Assembly: GCA_910584945.1 (NCBI GenBank)
Contig: CAJUDY010000002.1
Location: 147,228 to 211,227 of the forward strand
Reading direction: 5' to 3'
DNA length: 64,000 nucleotides
Source of the DNA: an uncultured Lachnospiraceae bacterium
GTDB lineage: Bacteria; Bacillota; Clostridia; Lachnospirales; Lachnospiraceae
The position numbers and the translations under genes were made by a program. Under the pieces are notes generated by a model. The model saw only the letters and a program-made list of their open reading frames with translations. It was not told the origin of the DNA and searched no databases. Shown one piece after another: positions 27,041 to 35,012 of the stretch; positions within the stretch are counted from its first letter, which is position 1; every line of letters starts with the position of its first letter.

Positions 27041-28560
27041 TCGGAAGGACGAAGAGCGTCTGCCCGGAATGTCTGAGCGTGATTTCGGCGGAAAAAGTGC
27101 TCAGAGAAGAGGGGATCTTTCTGGTGAAAACGTGTCCGCAGCATGGAACTTATGAAGCGCTGATCTGGGAGGGAGACCTTAAGAGCTATGAAGCCTGGGG
27201 CGCCAACCTTCAGTCGGCGGATCAGGTACCGGCGGTCCGTCCCGCCGATCAGGGCTGCCCCTACGACTGCGGGCTTTGTGAGGAGCATGAGAGAAGGGGC
27301 TGCTGCGTCCTTCTGGAGGTGACCAGCCGGTGTAACCTTCGCTGCCCGGTCTGTTTTGCCGGAGCGGGGGAGGCCGGAAGCGAGGACGTGCCCATGGAGG
27401 AGCTGGAGCGCCGGATGGAATATCTGATGTCCCACGGAGGCCCTTTTAATCTTCAGATCTCCGGCGGGGAGCCCACGGTCCGGGACGATCTGCCGGAGGT
27501 GATCCGGATGGGCAGAGAGAAGGGATTTACCTTCTTCCAACTGAATACCAACGGTCTGCGTCTGGCGGAAGAGCCGGGCTATGCAAAGAAGCTGAAAGAG
27601 GCCGGGCTGTCCTGCGTCTTCCTGCAGTTTGACGGGGTGGAGGACGGGGTGTATGAGGTCCTTCGGGGCAGGGCCCTGTGGGAGAAAAAGAAAGCGGCCA
27701 TCGACGCCTGCGAGGAGGCCGGACTGGGTGTGATCCTGGTTCCGGTGGTGACGCCGGGCGTCAACGAGGATCAGGTGGGACAGATTCTCTCCTACGCCGT
27801 CAGCCGGATGCCGGTGGTGCGGGGCGTGCATTTCCAGCCCATCAGCTACTTTGGAAGGTGCCTGGAAGCCCAGGGGAGTTACCGGATCACGATTCCGAAG
27901 CTGCTCTCTTTGATGGAAGAGCAGACGGAGGGACAGATGCAGGCGGCCCATTTTACGGGGGGAAATGCGACCAACCCCTACTGTACGTTTCAGGCCAACT
28001 ATCTAAGACAGGACGACGGAAGCCTGAAGCCCATGCTCCACGGCACGGCCAGGGCTTACGCCACCTCCGAACAGGCCCGGGAGTTCGTGGCCAGACAGTG
28101 GACCGGACCCGAAGGGGACGGGACCTGCTGCTGCGGTGTAGAAACAGAAGAGCCGACTGCAACCTGCTGCTGCGGAGTGGAGCCGGAAGAGCCGGCGGCA
28201 GCCTGCTGCTGCGGTGTGGAAACAGAAGAGTTGGCTGCAACCTGCTGCTGTGGTGCAGAGACGGAAGAGACCTCCGGGCCCTGCTGCTGCGGTACGGAAG
28301 CGGAAGACTCCTCCGGCGGGTGCTGCTGCGGGGAGGATACGGCCCAGATGCAGCTGGATACATCGTCTCTTGACGACTTTCTCCGAAATCTGCATAACAA
28401 CACCTTCGCTGTCTCCGGCATGCTCTTCCAGGACGCCGTCAATCTGGATCTTGATCGGCTTCGGCGGTGTTACATTCTGGAGACGGACAGCCGCTACGGG
28501 ATGGTCCCCTTCTGCGCCTACAATATGACCGGGCAGAAAGGAACAACTTTATATCGATGA
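27001..28560 (+). CDS. Radical SAM protein with tandem CCCG repeats (TrsS-like)
   Basis: 519 residues. An N-terminal metal knuckle (CPECLSVIS, then KTCPQHGTYEALIW) and GCPYDCGLC precede the radical SAM motif TSRCNLRCPVCF (about residues 109-120) and the SAM-binding ISGGEPT. Residues 375-452 are six tandem 13-residue units, each with CCCG in an acidic setting. A short conserved end (DDFLRNLHNNTFAVSGMLFQ) closes the protein. The front half resembles the radical SAM group of MoaA-like and lipid-coupling enzymes. I recall a 'radical SAM (seleno)protein TrsS' in such clusters, unverified; no in-frame UGA occurs here. Met at 27001 is preferred over 26971, which has no ribosome binding site. Confidence 0.78.
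   Translation: MAGTDKTDRTEKVIGRTKSVCPECLSVISAEKVLREEGIFLVKTCPQHGTYEALIWEGDLKSYEAWGANLQSADQVPAVRPADQGCPYDCGLCEEHERRGCCVLLEVTSRCNLRCPVCFAGAGEAGSEDVPMEELERRMEYLMSHGGPFNLQISGGEPTVRDDLPEVIRMGREKGFTFFQLNTNGLRLAEEPGYAKKLKEAGLSCVFLQFDGVEDGVYEVLRGRALWEKKKAAIDACEEAGLGVILVPVVTPGVNEDQVGQILSYAVSRMPVVRGVHFQPISYFGRCLEAQGSYRITIPKLLSLMEEQTEGQMQAAHFTGGNATNPYCTFQANYLRQDDGSLKPMLHGTARAYATSEQAREFVARQWTGPEGDGTCCCGVETEEPTATCCCGVEPEEPAAACCCGVETEELAATCCCGAETEETSGPCCCGTEAEDSSGGCCCGEDTAQMQLDTSSLDDFLRNLHNNTFAVSGMLFQDAVNLDLDRLRRCYILETDSRYGMVPFCAYNMTGQKGTTLYR
28123..28356 (+). repeat. Six tandem 39-bp coding repeats (13-residue CCCG units)
   Basis: Units begin at 28123, 28162, 28201, 28240, 28279 and 28318. Each encodes a variable residue (T, T, A-family, T, P, G), then CCCG, then an acidic linker such as VETEEPTA. 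Period is exactly 39 bases. The first four units are near-identical and the last two diverge, as expected for expansion from one end. Eighteen cysteines fall within 78 residues. Confidence 0.95.
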
Positions 28561-29756
28561 TACCGATGAAAATCGCAGCCTTGGACCACTGGGTGAGAGA
28601 ACAGGAAGGGTTGTCTGTTCTCACAAGAGAAAGGATCGAAGCCCTGCAGCTTAGAAAACTGAACCGGCTTTTGGAACAGGAAAAAGAACGGGGAGGCTTT
28701 TACTGGAACCTCCCCGGTTCTCTTTCGGACCTGTCCGAGCTGTCGAAGCTCCCCTTTACCACCGAGGCGGATCTTACGGAACAGGGACATCGGATGGTGC
28801 TGCTAAGCCAGGCGAAGATCGACCGGATCCGTACGGAGGAGACCTCCGGGACCACCGGACAGGCCAAGAGAGTCTATTATTCCGGTGCGGACAATGAGCG
28901 TACCATCTCCTTTTTTGCGGCGGGGCTCTCGGAGCTGGTGCATCCGGGAGAGAAGACTATGATCTGCATGCCCTTTACAGGTCCGGGGGGTTTAGGGGAG
29001 TTGATCGCCGAGGCCATCCGGCGTCTGGGGGCGAAGCCTCTTGAGACCGGGATCGGGAAGACCTACGGGGAACTGCTTGCGGTCCTCGACGAAGAGCGTC
29101 CGGAGACCTTCGTGGGGATGCCGGTACCTTTGCTTTCTCTGCTCCGGCTTCAAGGAGAAAAAATAAGTTTAAGACGGGCGCTGGTCAGTGCGGACGCCTG
29201 TCCGAAGACCGTCATAGCGGAGATTGAGGCAAGGCTTGGCAGCAGGCTGTATCCCCATTACGGTTCCCGCGAATCGGGCCTTGGGGGAGCGGTCACCTGT
29301 CCGGCGTTCTCCGGCATGCATCTGAGGGAAAATGACATCATCGCGGAGATCGTTGACGGAACCGGCCGTCCGCTTCCCAAAGGGCAGTGGGGGGAGCTGG
29401 TCATCACCACCATACAGGCGGACGCCATGCCGCTTCTGCGCTACCGTACCGGAGACTATACAAGACTGATGCCGGACCCCTGTCCCTGCGGCAGCGTGCT
29501 GTCAAGACTGGACCGGGTGGTCCGTATGGGAGGAAAGAGCCGGATGGAGCAGCTGGACGGTATCGTATTTCGCAATCCAAAGATCATAGACTACAGGGCC
29601 AGGATGGAAGAAGGGGTTCTGTATCTGGATGGATATGTGACAGAACCCTGTAAAGATCTGCCAGGTCAGCTTCTGGGCTGTCCGGTTTGCTGGAATTTGT
29701 CGCTATTTTCAGAAGAAAATCTGCCGTGCTATGCGGCGAAACGAATAATTGAATAA
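28557..29756 (+). CDS. AMP-dependent CoA ligase-like protein (DVU_1553-like)
   Basis: 399 residues of the phenylacetate-CoA ligase group of adenylate-forming enzymes: ETSGTTGQAKRVYYS is the P-loop, YGSRESGLGG the adenine-binding motif, and LRYRTGDYTRL the hinge region. It starts in an ATGA overlap with the radical SAM gene. It should activate a carboxylate as an acyl-adenylate. What carboxylate a molybdenum-hydroxylase locus needs is unknown; it may act on the product of the oxidoreductase or on a maturation intermediate. The C-terminal domain is short compared with full-length PaaK. Confidence 0.78.
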   Translation: MIPMKIAALDHWVREQEGLSVLTRERIEALQLRKLNRLLEQEKERGGFYWNLPGSLSDLSELSKLPFTTEADLTEQGHRMVLLSQAKIDRIRTEETSGTTGQAKRVYYSGADNERTISFFAAGLSELVHPGEKTMICMPFTGPGGLGELIAEAIRRLGAKPLETGIGKTYGELLAVLDEERPETFVGMPVPLLSLLRLQGEKISLRRALVSADACPKTVIAEIEARLGSRLYPHYGSRESGLGGAVTCPAFSGMHLRENDIIAEIVDGTGRPLPKGQWGELVITTIQADAMPLLRYRTGDYTRLMPDPCPCGSVLSRLDRVVRMGGKSRMEQLDGIVFRNPKIIDYRARMEEGVLYLDGYVTEPCKDLPGQLLGCPVCWNLSLFSEENLPCYAAKRIIE

Positions 29757-29773
29757 GGAAAAGAGAGGGGGTT

Positions 29774-29802
29774 CGTAACTGTGAAGGTACTGAACAGTTA
29801 CG
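29774..29802 (+). repeat. Dispersed inverted repeat, copy 3 (perfect arms)
   Basis: Perfect nine-base arms CGTAACTGT and ACAGTTACG around GAAGGTACTGA. It overlaps the GTG start and first codons of the ModE-like gene, so it may have supplied them. Confidence 0.85.
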
Positions 29803-30161
29803 AGATTTCAATGAATGCGTTTTATTGCAATACCCGGGTTCGAGTGAAGGGAAAAGATTCAAAAGAAAACGATTACTTTGGGCGCGGCGTGGCGGATCTT
29901 CTGCACGGGATAGAAGAATATCATTCGCTGAATCTTGCAGCCAAAGAGATGGGGATGGCTTACAGCAAAGCATGGAAGATTATCCGGCTTTCCGAAGAGA
30001 CGCTGGGAATCCAGCTTCTGTACCGCATGGGGAAAAATGGCTCCAGACTGACAGAGGAAGGAGCGCGTCTTCTGGAAGTCTACGAGGAGGCAGAGCGGGA
30101 GGCTTCCAAAGTTGTGTGCGAGATCTTTGAGAAATATTATCAGGAACGAATCGGAGGATGA
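29781..30161 (+). CDS. ModE-like winged-helix regulator, DNA-binding domain only
   Basis: 126 residues (GTG start) or 116 if translation begins at the ATG at 29811. The helix-turn-helix reads EYHSLNLAAKEMGMAYSKAW, followed by LGIQLLYRMGKNGSRLTEEG, the LysR-like N-terminal domain of ModE. The molybdate-binding TOBE domains of Escherichia coli ModE are absent. GTG is preferred because AGAGGGGG lies at a usable distance, while the ATG has no ribosome binding site. As last gene of the accessory operon it is a good candidate for controlling the locus. Confidence 0.75.
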   Translation: MKVLNSYEISMNAFYCNTRVRVKGKDSKENDYFGRGVADLLHGIEEYHSLNLAAKEMGMAYSKAWKIIRLSEETLGIQLLYRMGKNGSRLTEEGARLLEVYEEAEREASKVVCEIFEKYYQERIGG

Positions 30162-30167
30162 GTTTTC

Positions 30168-31142
30168 TCACCCTCCGATTTGTGACATTTTGCGCTGCTC
30201 CGCCGGGCCTTCCAGGGCTGCCAGATGAAACTGATGTTCGGTCGGTTTGCGGAAAATCGTCTGCTCCAGGGCGGTGCGGATGATGTCATCCGGGCAGCCG
30301 GAACGCAGAAGATGCTTCAGATTGATGCCGTTTTGGTAATACAGACAAAGCTTTAAAAGTCCGTCGGCAGTCAGACGGACCCGGTTGCAGGTGCTGCAGA
30401 ATTTCCCGTGGATCGCATCGATGAAGCCAATACAGCCTTTAAAGCCGGGAAGATAGATATAAGTGGCAGGACCGTTGCCCCGGTGTTCCAGGACCGGTAC
30501 GTAATCCGGATATTTTTTCAAAAGCATGGGCAAAAGTTCCTGGCGGCTTAAGCCCTTGTACTGCCGTCCGTATCCAATAGGCATGATCTCGATAAACCGT
30601 ACGTCTACCTGATAAATCTCAGCAAGATGAACCAGATCAAAAAAATCATTTTTATTGTATCCTTTCAGCAGGACAGAGTTGATCTTGGTTCGGATACCGG
30701 AAGCCTGACAGGCGATGATGGACTCCATGACTCTGGAGAATTCCGGACGTCCGGTCATGCGTTCAAAGGTCGCTTCATTCAGTGTGTCCAGGCTGATGTT
30801 GATGCCGTCCAGGCCGATGTCTTTTAATGCGGGAAGATATTCCGAAAGAAGGGTGCCGTTAGTTGTAAGTGTTACTTGATCTGTCGTGGGAAGCCCTTTT
30901 AAATATTTTAAAAATTTGATACAGTCTTTCCGCACAAGCGGTTCCCCGCCGGTTACTTTGAATTTGCGGATGCCCAGCTCTCCGGCCAGGCGGCAGACGT
31001 GCAGGATCTCTTCATATCTGAGAATTTTCTCATGAGGAATGGGAGCAATGTCATCGGGCATGCAGTATTTGCAGCGAAGGTTGCATCGGTCTGTGATAGA
31101 GATGCGCATATAATCGATGGTTCGCCCATGCAGATCTTTCAT
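30168..31142 (-). CDS. moaA: GTP 3',8-cyclase MoaA
   Basis: Radical SAM enzyme that starts molybdenum-cofactor synthesis by converting GTP to 3',8-cyclo-GTP. 324 residues, with the SAM cluster TDRCNLRCKYC (Cys20, 24, 27), the SAM-binding KVTGGEPLVR and the C-terminal cluster HGKFCSTCNRVRLTADGLLK with a third Cys downstream (LCLY). The usual terminal GG is present (SQIGG). AAAGGAGA precedes the ATG. It is divergent from the molybdopterin-binding gene and convergent with the ModE-like gene, whose stop lies six bases away. Confidence 0.95.
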   Translation of the reverse strand: MKDLHGRTIDYMRISITDRCNLRCKYCMPDDIAPIPHEKILRYEEILHVCRLAGELGIRKFKVTGGEPLVRKDCIKFLKYLKGLPTTDQVTLTTNGTLLSEYLPALKDIGLDGINISLDTLNEATFERMTGRPEFSRVMESIIACQASGIRTKINSVLLKGYNKNDFFDLVHLAEIYQVDVRFIEIMPIGYGRQYKGLSRQELLPMLLKKYPDYVPVLEHRGNGPATYIYLPGFKGCIGFIDAIHGKFCSTCNRVRLTADGLLKLCLYYQNGINLKHLLRSGCPDDIIRTALEQTIFRKPTEHQFHLAALEGPAEQRKMSQIGG

Positions 31143-31251
31143 TGCGTTCTCCTTTCTGACGGCGTAAATTTGTTAAAAAATAAACATGTTAATATTATAA
31201 CAAACGGTTGGAGAAAAGTATATAGTTTTTGTGTAAATATTCAAAAAAGTG

Positions 31252-31260
31252 TGGTATAAT
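31252..31260 (+). promoter_or_regulatory. Extended -10 promoter for molybdopterin-binding gene
   Basis: TGG-TATAAT about 48 bases ahead of the start codon; the -35 region is weak, as is usual for extended -10 promoters. The divergent moaA promoter must lie in the same AT-rich gap, which also contains TTTGTTA and TAACAAA half-sites. Confidence 0.6.
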
Positions 31261-31307
31261 AGCACAAAAGATTATGCAAATAATACAAAAAGTGAAGGAG
31301 GATGTCT

Positions 31308-32333
31308 ATGAAGTGTATTAATACGGTGGATGCGGTGGGACATGTGCTGTGCCACGACATTACCAGAATCGTGAAGGATGTAGTGAAGGATACCGCATTT
31401 CGGAAGGGGCATGTGGTTACGGAGGAGGACATCCCGGTGCTCTTGTCTTTGGGAAAGGATCATCTGTATGTGTGGGAGAAAAACGAGAACATGCTGCATG
31501 AAGACGAGGCGGCGCAGATTCTGTATGAAGTCTGCAGGAACGACTACATGCATCCCACTCCGGTAAAAGAGGGAAAGATTGAACTGGTGGCGGATTGCGA
31601 CGGGCTTTTCCGGGTGGATGTGGACCGGCTTGATGCAGTCAATGAGATCGAAGAGATCATGATCGCCACAAGGCACACGAACACCGCGGTGAGAAAAGGA
31701 GACCGGCTTTTGGGGACAAGAGTGATTCCTCTGGTCATTGCCAAAGAGAAGATGGAGCAGGTGAAAACGACCGCGGGCAGCGAACCTCTTGTATCTCTCA
31801 CGCCGTTCAAAGCCATGAAGGCAGGGATCGTGACGACCGGCAGCGAAGTATATCATGGCAGGATCAAAGATACATTTACGCCGGTGGTCATCGACAAGCT
31901 GTCCGGATATGGGATTGAAGTTTTGGAACACAGGGTTTGTGACGACGATCAGCCAAAGATCACGAATACCATTCTGGAACTGAAGGAAAAGGGCGTGGAT
32001 CTGATTCTTTGCACCGGCGGTATGAGCGTGGACCCGGACGACAAGACGCCGGGGGCCATCAAGCATACAGGCGCCAATATCGTCTCTTACGGAGCGCCGG
32101 TGCTGCCGGGCGCCATGTTCCTTTTGGGGTATTTTGAGGACGGAACGCCGGTCATGGGGCTTCCAGGCTGCGTGATGTACGCCAAGGCAACCGTTTTTGA
32201 TCTGGTGCTGCCCCGTGTCGCGGCGGGAATTCCGGTGACCAGAAAGGAGCTGGCGCATATGGGGAACGGCGGTCTCTGTCTTGGATGCAAGACCTGTCAT
32301 TATCCAAGCTGCGGATTTGGTAAAGGAGTATAG
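31308..32333 (+). CDS. MoeA-like molybdopterin-binding protein with cysteine-rich tail
   Basis: 341 residues. The MoaB/MogA-like molybdopterin-binding fold spans about residues 170-320 (GIVTTGSEVYHGRIKDTFTP, LILCTGGMSVDPDD and GLPGCVMYAKAT). It is preceded by a divergent N-terminal domain. Full MoeA domain III/IV features are not obvious. The tail GLCLGCKTCHYPSCGFGKG holds four cysteines that could bind a metal. Probably handles molybdopterin or molybdate insertion. The second of two nearby ATG codons is chosen because AAGGAGG is directly adjacent to the first. Confidence 0.8.
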   Translation: MKCINTVDAVGHVLCHDITRIVKDVVKDTAFRKGHVVTEEDIPVLLSLGKDHLYVWEKNENMLHEDEAAQILYEVCRNDYMHPTPVKEGKIELVADCDGLFRVDVDRLDAVNEIEEIMIATRHTNTAVRKGDRLLGTRVIPLVIAKEKMEQVKTTAGSEPLVSLTPFKAMKAGIVTTGSEVYHGRIKDTFTPVVIDKLSGYGIEVLEHRVCDDDQPKITNTILELKEKGVDLILCTGGMSVDPDDKTPGAIKHTGANIVSYGAPVLPGAMFLLGYFEDGTPVMGLPGCVMYAKATVFDLVLPRVAAGIPVTRKELAHMGNGGLCLGCKTCHYPSCGFGKGV

Positions 32334-32345
32334 TGTAAAAAAGAT

Positions 32346-33242
32346 ATGATAAAAACTGGCGCTTTGATCATTGCATCTTCTGATGTCAGGGAGGAAAACA
32401 GGGGTAATGAGGAGATTCCGGTATTTTTGCCCATGTATCCTCTGGATGGAACGACAGTTATCAAACGGGAGATCGCCGCTCTTCGCAGAGCGGGAGTCTC
32501 TCCTGTTCTGGTAATGCTGGGATATCAGAAAGAAGTACTGAAAAATCATCTGAGTCATAATAAAGTCCTGTATGTGGAAGACGATCAGTATCAGGAGCAT
32601 GATTTTGCGTCTTCCCTGAAACTGGGGCTTCGGGAAGCGAAAATGCGGATGGACCGCGCAGCGGTGATTCCGGTGGAGTATCCGGCGTTTGCAAAAGAGA
32701 CGCTGGAGACGCTTCTGTCGTGCCCGGGCAGTGCGGTGCCGGTCTGCCATGGAGTGGAGGGCTATCCAAGACTGTATGCGTTCGGAGAACAGAGCGAGCT
32801 GAGCCGGTGTCCGGTGGAGGACGAGGGATGCGTTCTCTCTGTCCGCGCGGAGGGTGGCATCCTTAAGGCGGAGCAGTATGTGAAGGAGCGGAGGGACGCC
32901 AAGGAACTCCGGTGCCGGAACCGGCTGATCCTCTCGAAGGAAGAGGATTTCTTTGATCCGGAAATGTACCGGCTTCTGTGCCGGATTGACGAGACCGGCT
33001 CGATTCAGGCGGCGGCCGGCAGCATGGGGATGTCTTACACCAAGGGATGGAAGATGGTGAACAAGCTGGAGAAGGAGATGGGGTTTCTTTTTCTGAACCG
33101 CTTTAACGGCGGAAAGAACGGGGGGAGTTCCACGCTCACCGGGGAAGGGCGGACGTTCCTGGAGCGGTATCACGCCATGGAGGAGGATATGCGGCGGATC
33201 GGGCAGCGGTTCTTTGATACGTATTTTCAGGATTTTCAGTGA
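32346..33242 (+). CDS. Degenerate NTP-transferase domain fused to ModE-like DNA-binding domain
   Basis: 298 residues. Residues 1-190 follow the MobA/MocA fold (EIAALRRAGVSPVLVMLGYQ, YVEDDQYQEHDFASSLKLGL), but the LAAGxSxRMG signature is replaced by ALIIASSDVREENRG and the metal Asp region reads PVEYPAF. Residues 205-298 are a ModE-type winged helix (ETGSIQAAAGSMGMSYTKGW, then STLTGEGRTFLERY). The likely role is a transcription factor that senses a nucleotide or the cofactor through a retired enzyme domain; that is inference. It lies 12 bases after the molybdopterin-binding gene and just upstream of modABC. Confidence 0.75.
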   Translation: MIKTGALIIASSDVREENRGNEEIPVFLPMYPLDGTTVIKREIAALRRAGVSPVLVMLGYQKEVLKNHLSHNKVLYVEDDQYQEHDFASSLKLGLREAKMRMDRAAVIPVEYPAFAKETLETLLSCPGSAVPVCHGVEGYPRLYAFGEQSELSRCPVEDEGCVLSVRAEGGILKAEQYVKERRDAKELRCRNRLILSKEEDFFDPEMYRLLCRIDETGSIQAAAGSMGMSYTKGWKMVNKLEKEMGFLFLNRFNGGKNGGSSTLTGEGRTFLERYHAMEEDMRRIGQRFFDTYFQDFQ

Positions 33243-33252
33243 GAAAAGTTCG

Positions 33253-33282
33253 TTGACAGGAAACGGTCGGGAAGTGTATAAT
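33253..33282 (+). promoter_or_regulatory. Promoter of modABC
   Basis: Consensus TTGACA, an 18-base spacer, and TATAAT. The predicted start site is about eight bases upstream of a ModE-box-like palindrome. Confidence 0.8.
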
Positions 33283-33290
33283 TTTCTTAA

Positions 33291-33314
33291 CGTTATTTAT
33301 ATAAAAAAATAACG
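33291..33314. promoter_or_regulatory. ModE-box-like operator of modABC
   Basis: CGTTATTT and AAATAACG form perfect eight-base arms with an AT-only eight-base spacer. The E. coli ModE site has CGTTATATA-type arms around about six bases. The position, just downstream of the predicted transcript start, would allow repression of molybdate uptake when molybdenum is sufficient. One of the two ModE-like proteins in the locus is the obvious candidate. Confidence 0.6.
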
Positions 33315-33342
33315 AAGAGAGAAAAGGGAGACTATAAGAACC

Positions 33343-34251
33343 ATGAAGAGGAAAATGATCGCGATGATGATGGCGTCGGCATTGTGTGTATCGATGGTGT
33401 CGGGCTGCGGCTCGAAGGAAGCGGAGACGCCTACGGAAGCGCCGGCAGCGGCGGAAGAGAGCGGCGGAGCGGAGGAAGCGGCGGAGTCGGAGACGTCAGA
33501 AGAAGCAGAGAGCGCGGCCGGAGAGACGGTGACGCTGAATGTGTTCGCGGCGGCGTCCATGACGGAGACGCTGGAGAAGATTCAGGGGATGTATGGGGAG
33601 AAGGCGCCGGAGGTGACGCTGGTGTTTAACTTTGATTCTTCGGGTACTTTGAAGACGCAGATCCAGGAGGGGGCGGACTGCGACGTATTTATCTCCGCGG
33701 CCCAGAAGCAGATGAATCAGCTGGATATCACGGCTGATCCGGAAGCGAATGAAGAGGGGCTTGATTTTGTGCTGGAGGGCAGCCAGGTCAACCTTTTGGA
33801 AAATAAGGTGGTGCTGGCGGTTCCGGAAGGGAATCCGGCGGGCATCGAGAGTTTTGCGGATCTGGGGACGGACAAGCTTGGCCTGTTGGCCCTGGGCAAT
33901 GAAGACGTGCCGGTGGGCCAGTATTCCACGGAGATTCTGACCAATCTGGGATTCTTAGAGGGTCTGGAGGCGGACGGAAAGATCACGTATGGTTCCAATG
34001 TAAAAGAAGTGACGACGCAGGTATCGGAGGCGTCGGCGGACGCGGGCATCATCTATGCGACAGACGCGTTCTCGGCGGGGCTTACGGTCGTGGACGAGGC
34101 GGGGGCGGATCTGTGTAAGCAGGTGATCTATCCTGCGGCGGTCCTGAATACTTCCAAAGTTCCGGAAGCGGCGCAGGCGTTTCTGGACTATCTGAAGACC
34201 GACGCGTGCATGGAAGTATTCGGAGAAGTGGGATTTTCCAAAGCGCAGTAA
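33343..34251 (+). CDS. modA: Molybdate ABC transporter substrate-binding lipoprotein ModA
   Basis: 302 residues. Lipoprotein signal with lipobox SMVSGCGS (Cys about 23), then an acidic, Ala/Glu-rich linker, then the ModA domain: NVFAAASMTETLEKIQGMY, FNFDSSGTLKTQIQEGADCD and a YATDAFS binding-site segment. It captures molybdate (possibly tungstate) outside the membrane and hands it to ModB. First gene of modABC, behind its own promoter. Confidence 0.93.
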   Translation: MKRKMIAMMMASALCVSMVSGCGSKEAETPTEAPAAAEESGGAEEAAESETSEEAESAAGETVTLNVFAAASMTETLEKIQGMYGEKAPEVTLVFNFDSSGTLKTQIQEGADCDVFISAAQKQMNQLDITADPEANEEGLDFVLEGSQVNLLENKVVLAVPEGNPAGIESFADLGTDKLGLLALGNEDVPVGQYSTEILTNLGFLEGLEADGKITYGSNVKEVTTQVSEASADAGIIYATDAFSAGLTVVDEAGADLCKQVIYPAAVLNTSKVPEAAQAFLDYLKTDACMEVFGEVGFSKAQ

Positions 34252-34304
34252 AGGTGCGGGGCGCAGCAGTTGGCTGCGTCCCTGACGTGAATATGGGGGA
34301 AGAT

Positions 34305-34991
34305 ATGGACTGGTATCCGCTTTATAATTCTTTGCGGATCGCGCTGATCTCCAGCGTGATTGTGTTTTTTACGGGTATCTGCGCGGCCTACTATATCGCC
34401 AGACTGCATCCGGTCCTGAAAGGATTTCTGGATGTGGTGCTGACGCTGCCGCTGGTGCTGCCGCCCACGGTGGTGGGGTATTTTCTGCTGGTGCTTTTAG
34501 GGCCCAGGCGGCCTTTCGGCGCGTGGTTTCTGGAGCTCTTTGGTACCAGGCTGGTGATGACCTGGTATTCGGGGATCTTTGCGGCGTCCGTCGTGGCGTT
34601 TCCGCTGATGTACCGGACGGCGAGGGGCGCGTTCGAGAGTTTTGACGAGACCCTTTCCGACGCGGGAAAGACCCTGGGCCTTGGCAATGTCTATATTTTC
34701 TGGCGCATCCGCATGCCGGCGTGCCGTCAGGGGATTCTGGCCGGGGCGGTGCTGGCTTTTGCCAGGGCGCTGGGAGAATACGGCGCCACCAGCATGATCG
34801 CCGGGTATACGCCGGGAAAGACGGCGACGATCTCCACCACGGTCTATCAGTTCTGGAGGACGGACAACGACGCGCTGGCCTTTCGCTGGGTGCTGGTCAA
34901 TGTGGCGATCTCAGCGGTGGTTCTTCTGGTGGTGAACCTGCTGGAACGGAGAGAACGCACCCGGGCGGGACATGCCCGACGGTCGTTCTGA
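34305..34991 (+). CDS. modB: Molybdate ABC transporter permease ModB
   Basis: 228 residues, with about five membrane segments: ALISSVIVFFTGICAAYYIA, FLDVVLTLPLVLPPTVVGYF, and others. The cytoplasmic EAA loop that contacts the ATPase reads LSDAGKTLGLGNVYIFWRIR. Later family motifs include LGEYGATSMIAGYTPGKT. Start at the ATG preceding DWYPLYNSL, behind GGGGGA; two upstream in-frame starts extend into the intergenic gap. Confidence 0.92.
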   Translation: MDWYPLYNSLRIALISSVIVFFTGICAAYYIARLHPVLKGFLDVVLTLPLVLPPTVVGYFLLVLLGPRRPFGAWFLELFGTRLVMTWYSGIFAASVVAFPLMYRTARGAFESFDETLSDAGKTLGLGNVYIFWRIRMPACRQGILAGAVLAFARALGEYGATSMIAGYTPGKTATISTTVYQFWRTDNDALAFRWVLVNVAISAVVLLVVNLLERRERTRAGHARRSF

Positions 34992-35012
34992 CAGGCGTAA
35001 GGAGGGGTTTCG

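Noticed and set aside
28123..28356. CRISPR array
   Set aside because: The 39-base units are contiguous, without spacers, lie in frame within a coding sequence and encode conserved CCCG peptides.
27001..28560. Selenocysteine in the radical SAM protein or its neighbours
   Set aside because: All cluster frames close without an in-frame UGA, and the motif positions are encoded by TGC/TGT cysteine codons; no SECIS element is needed.
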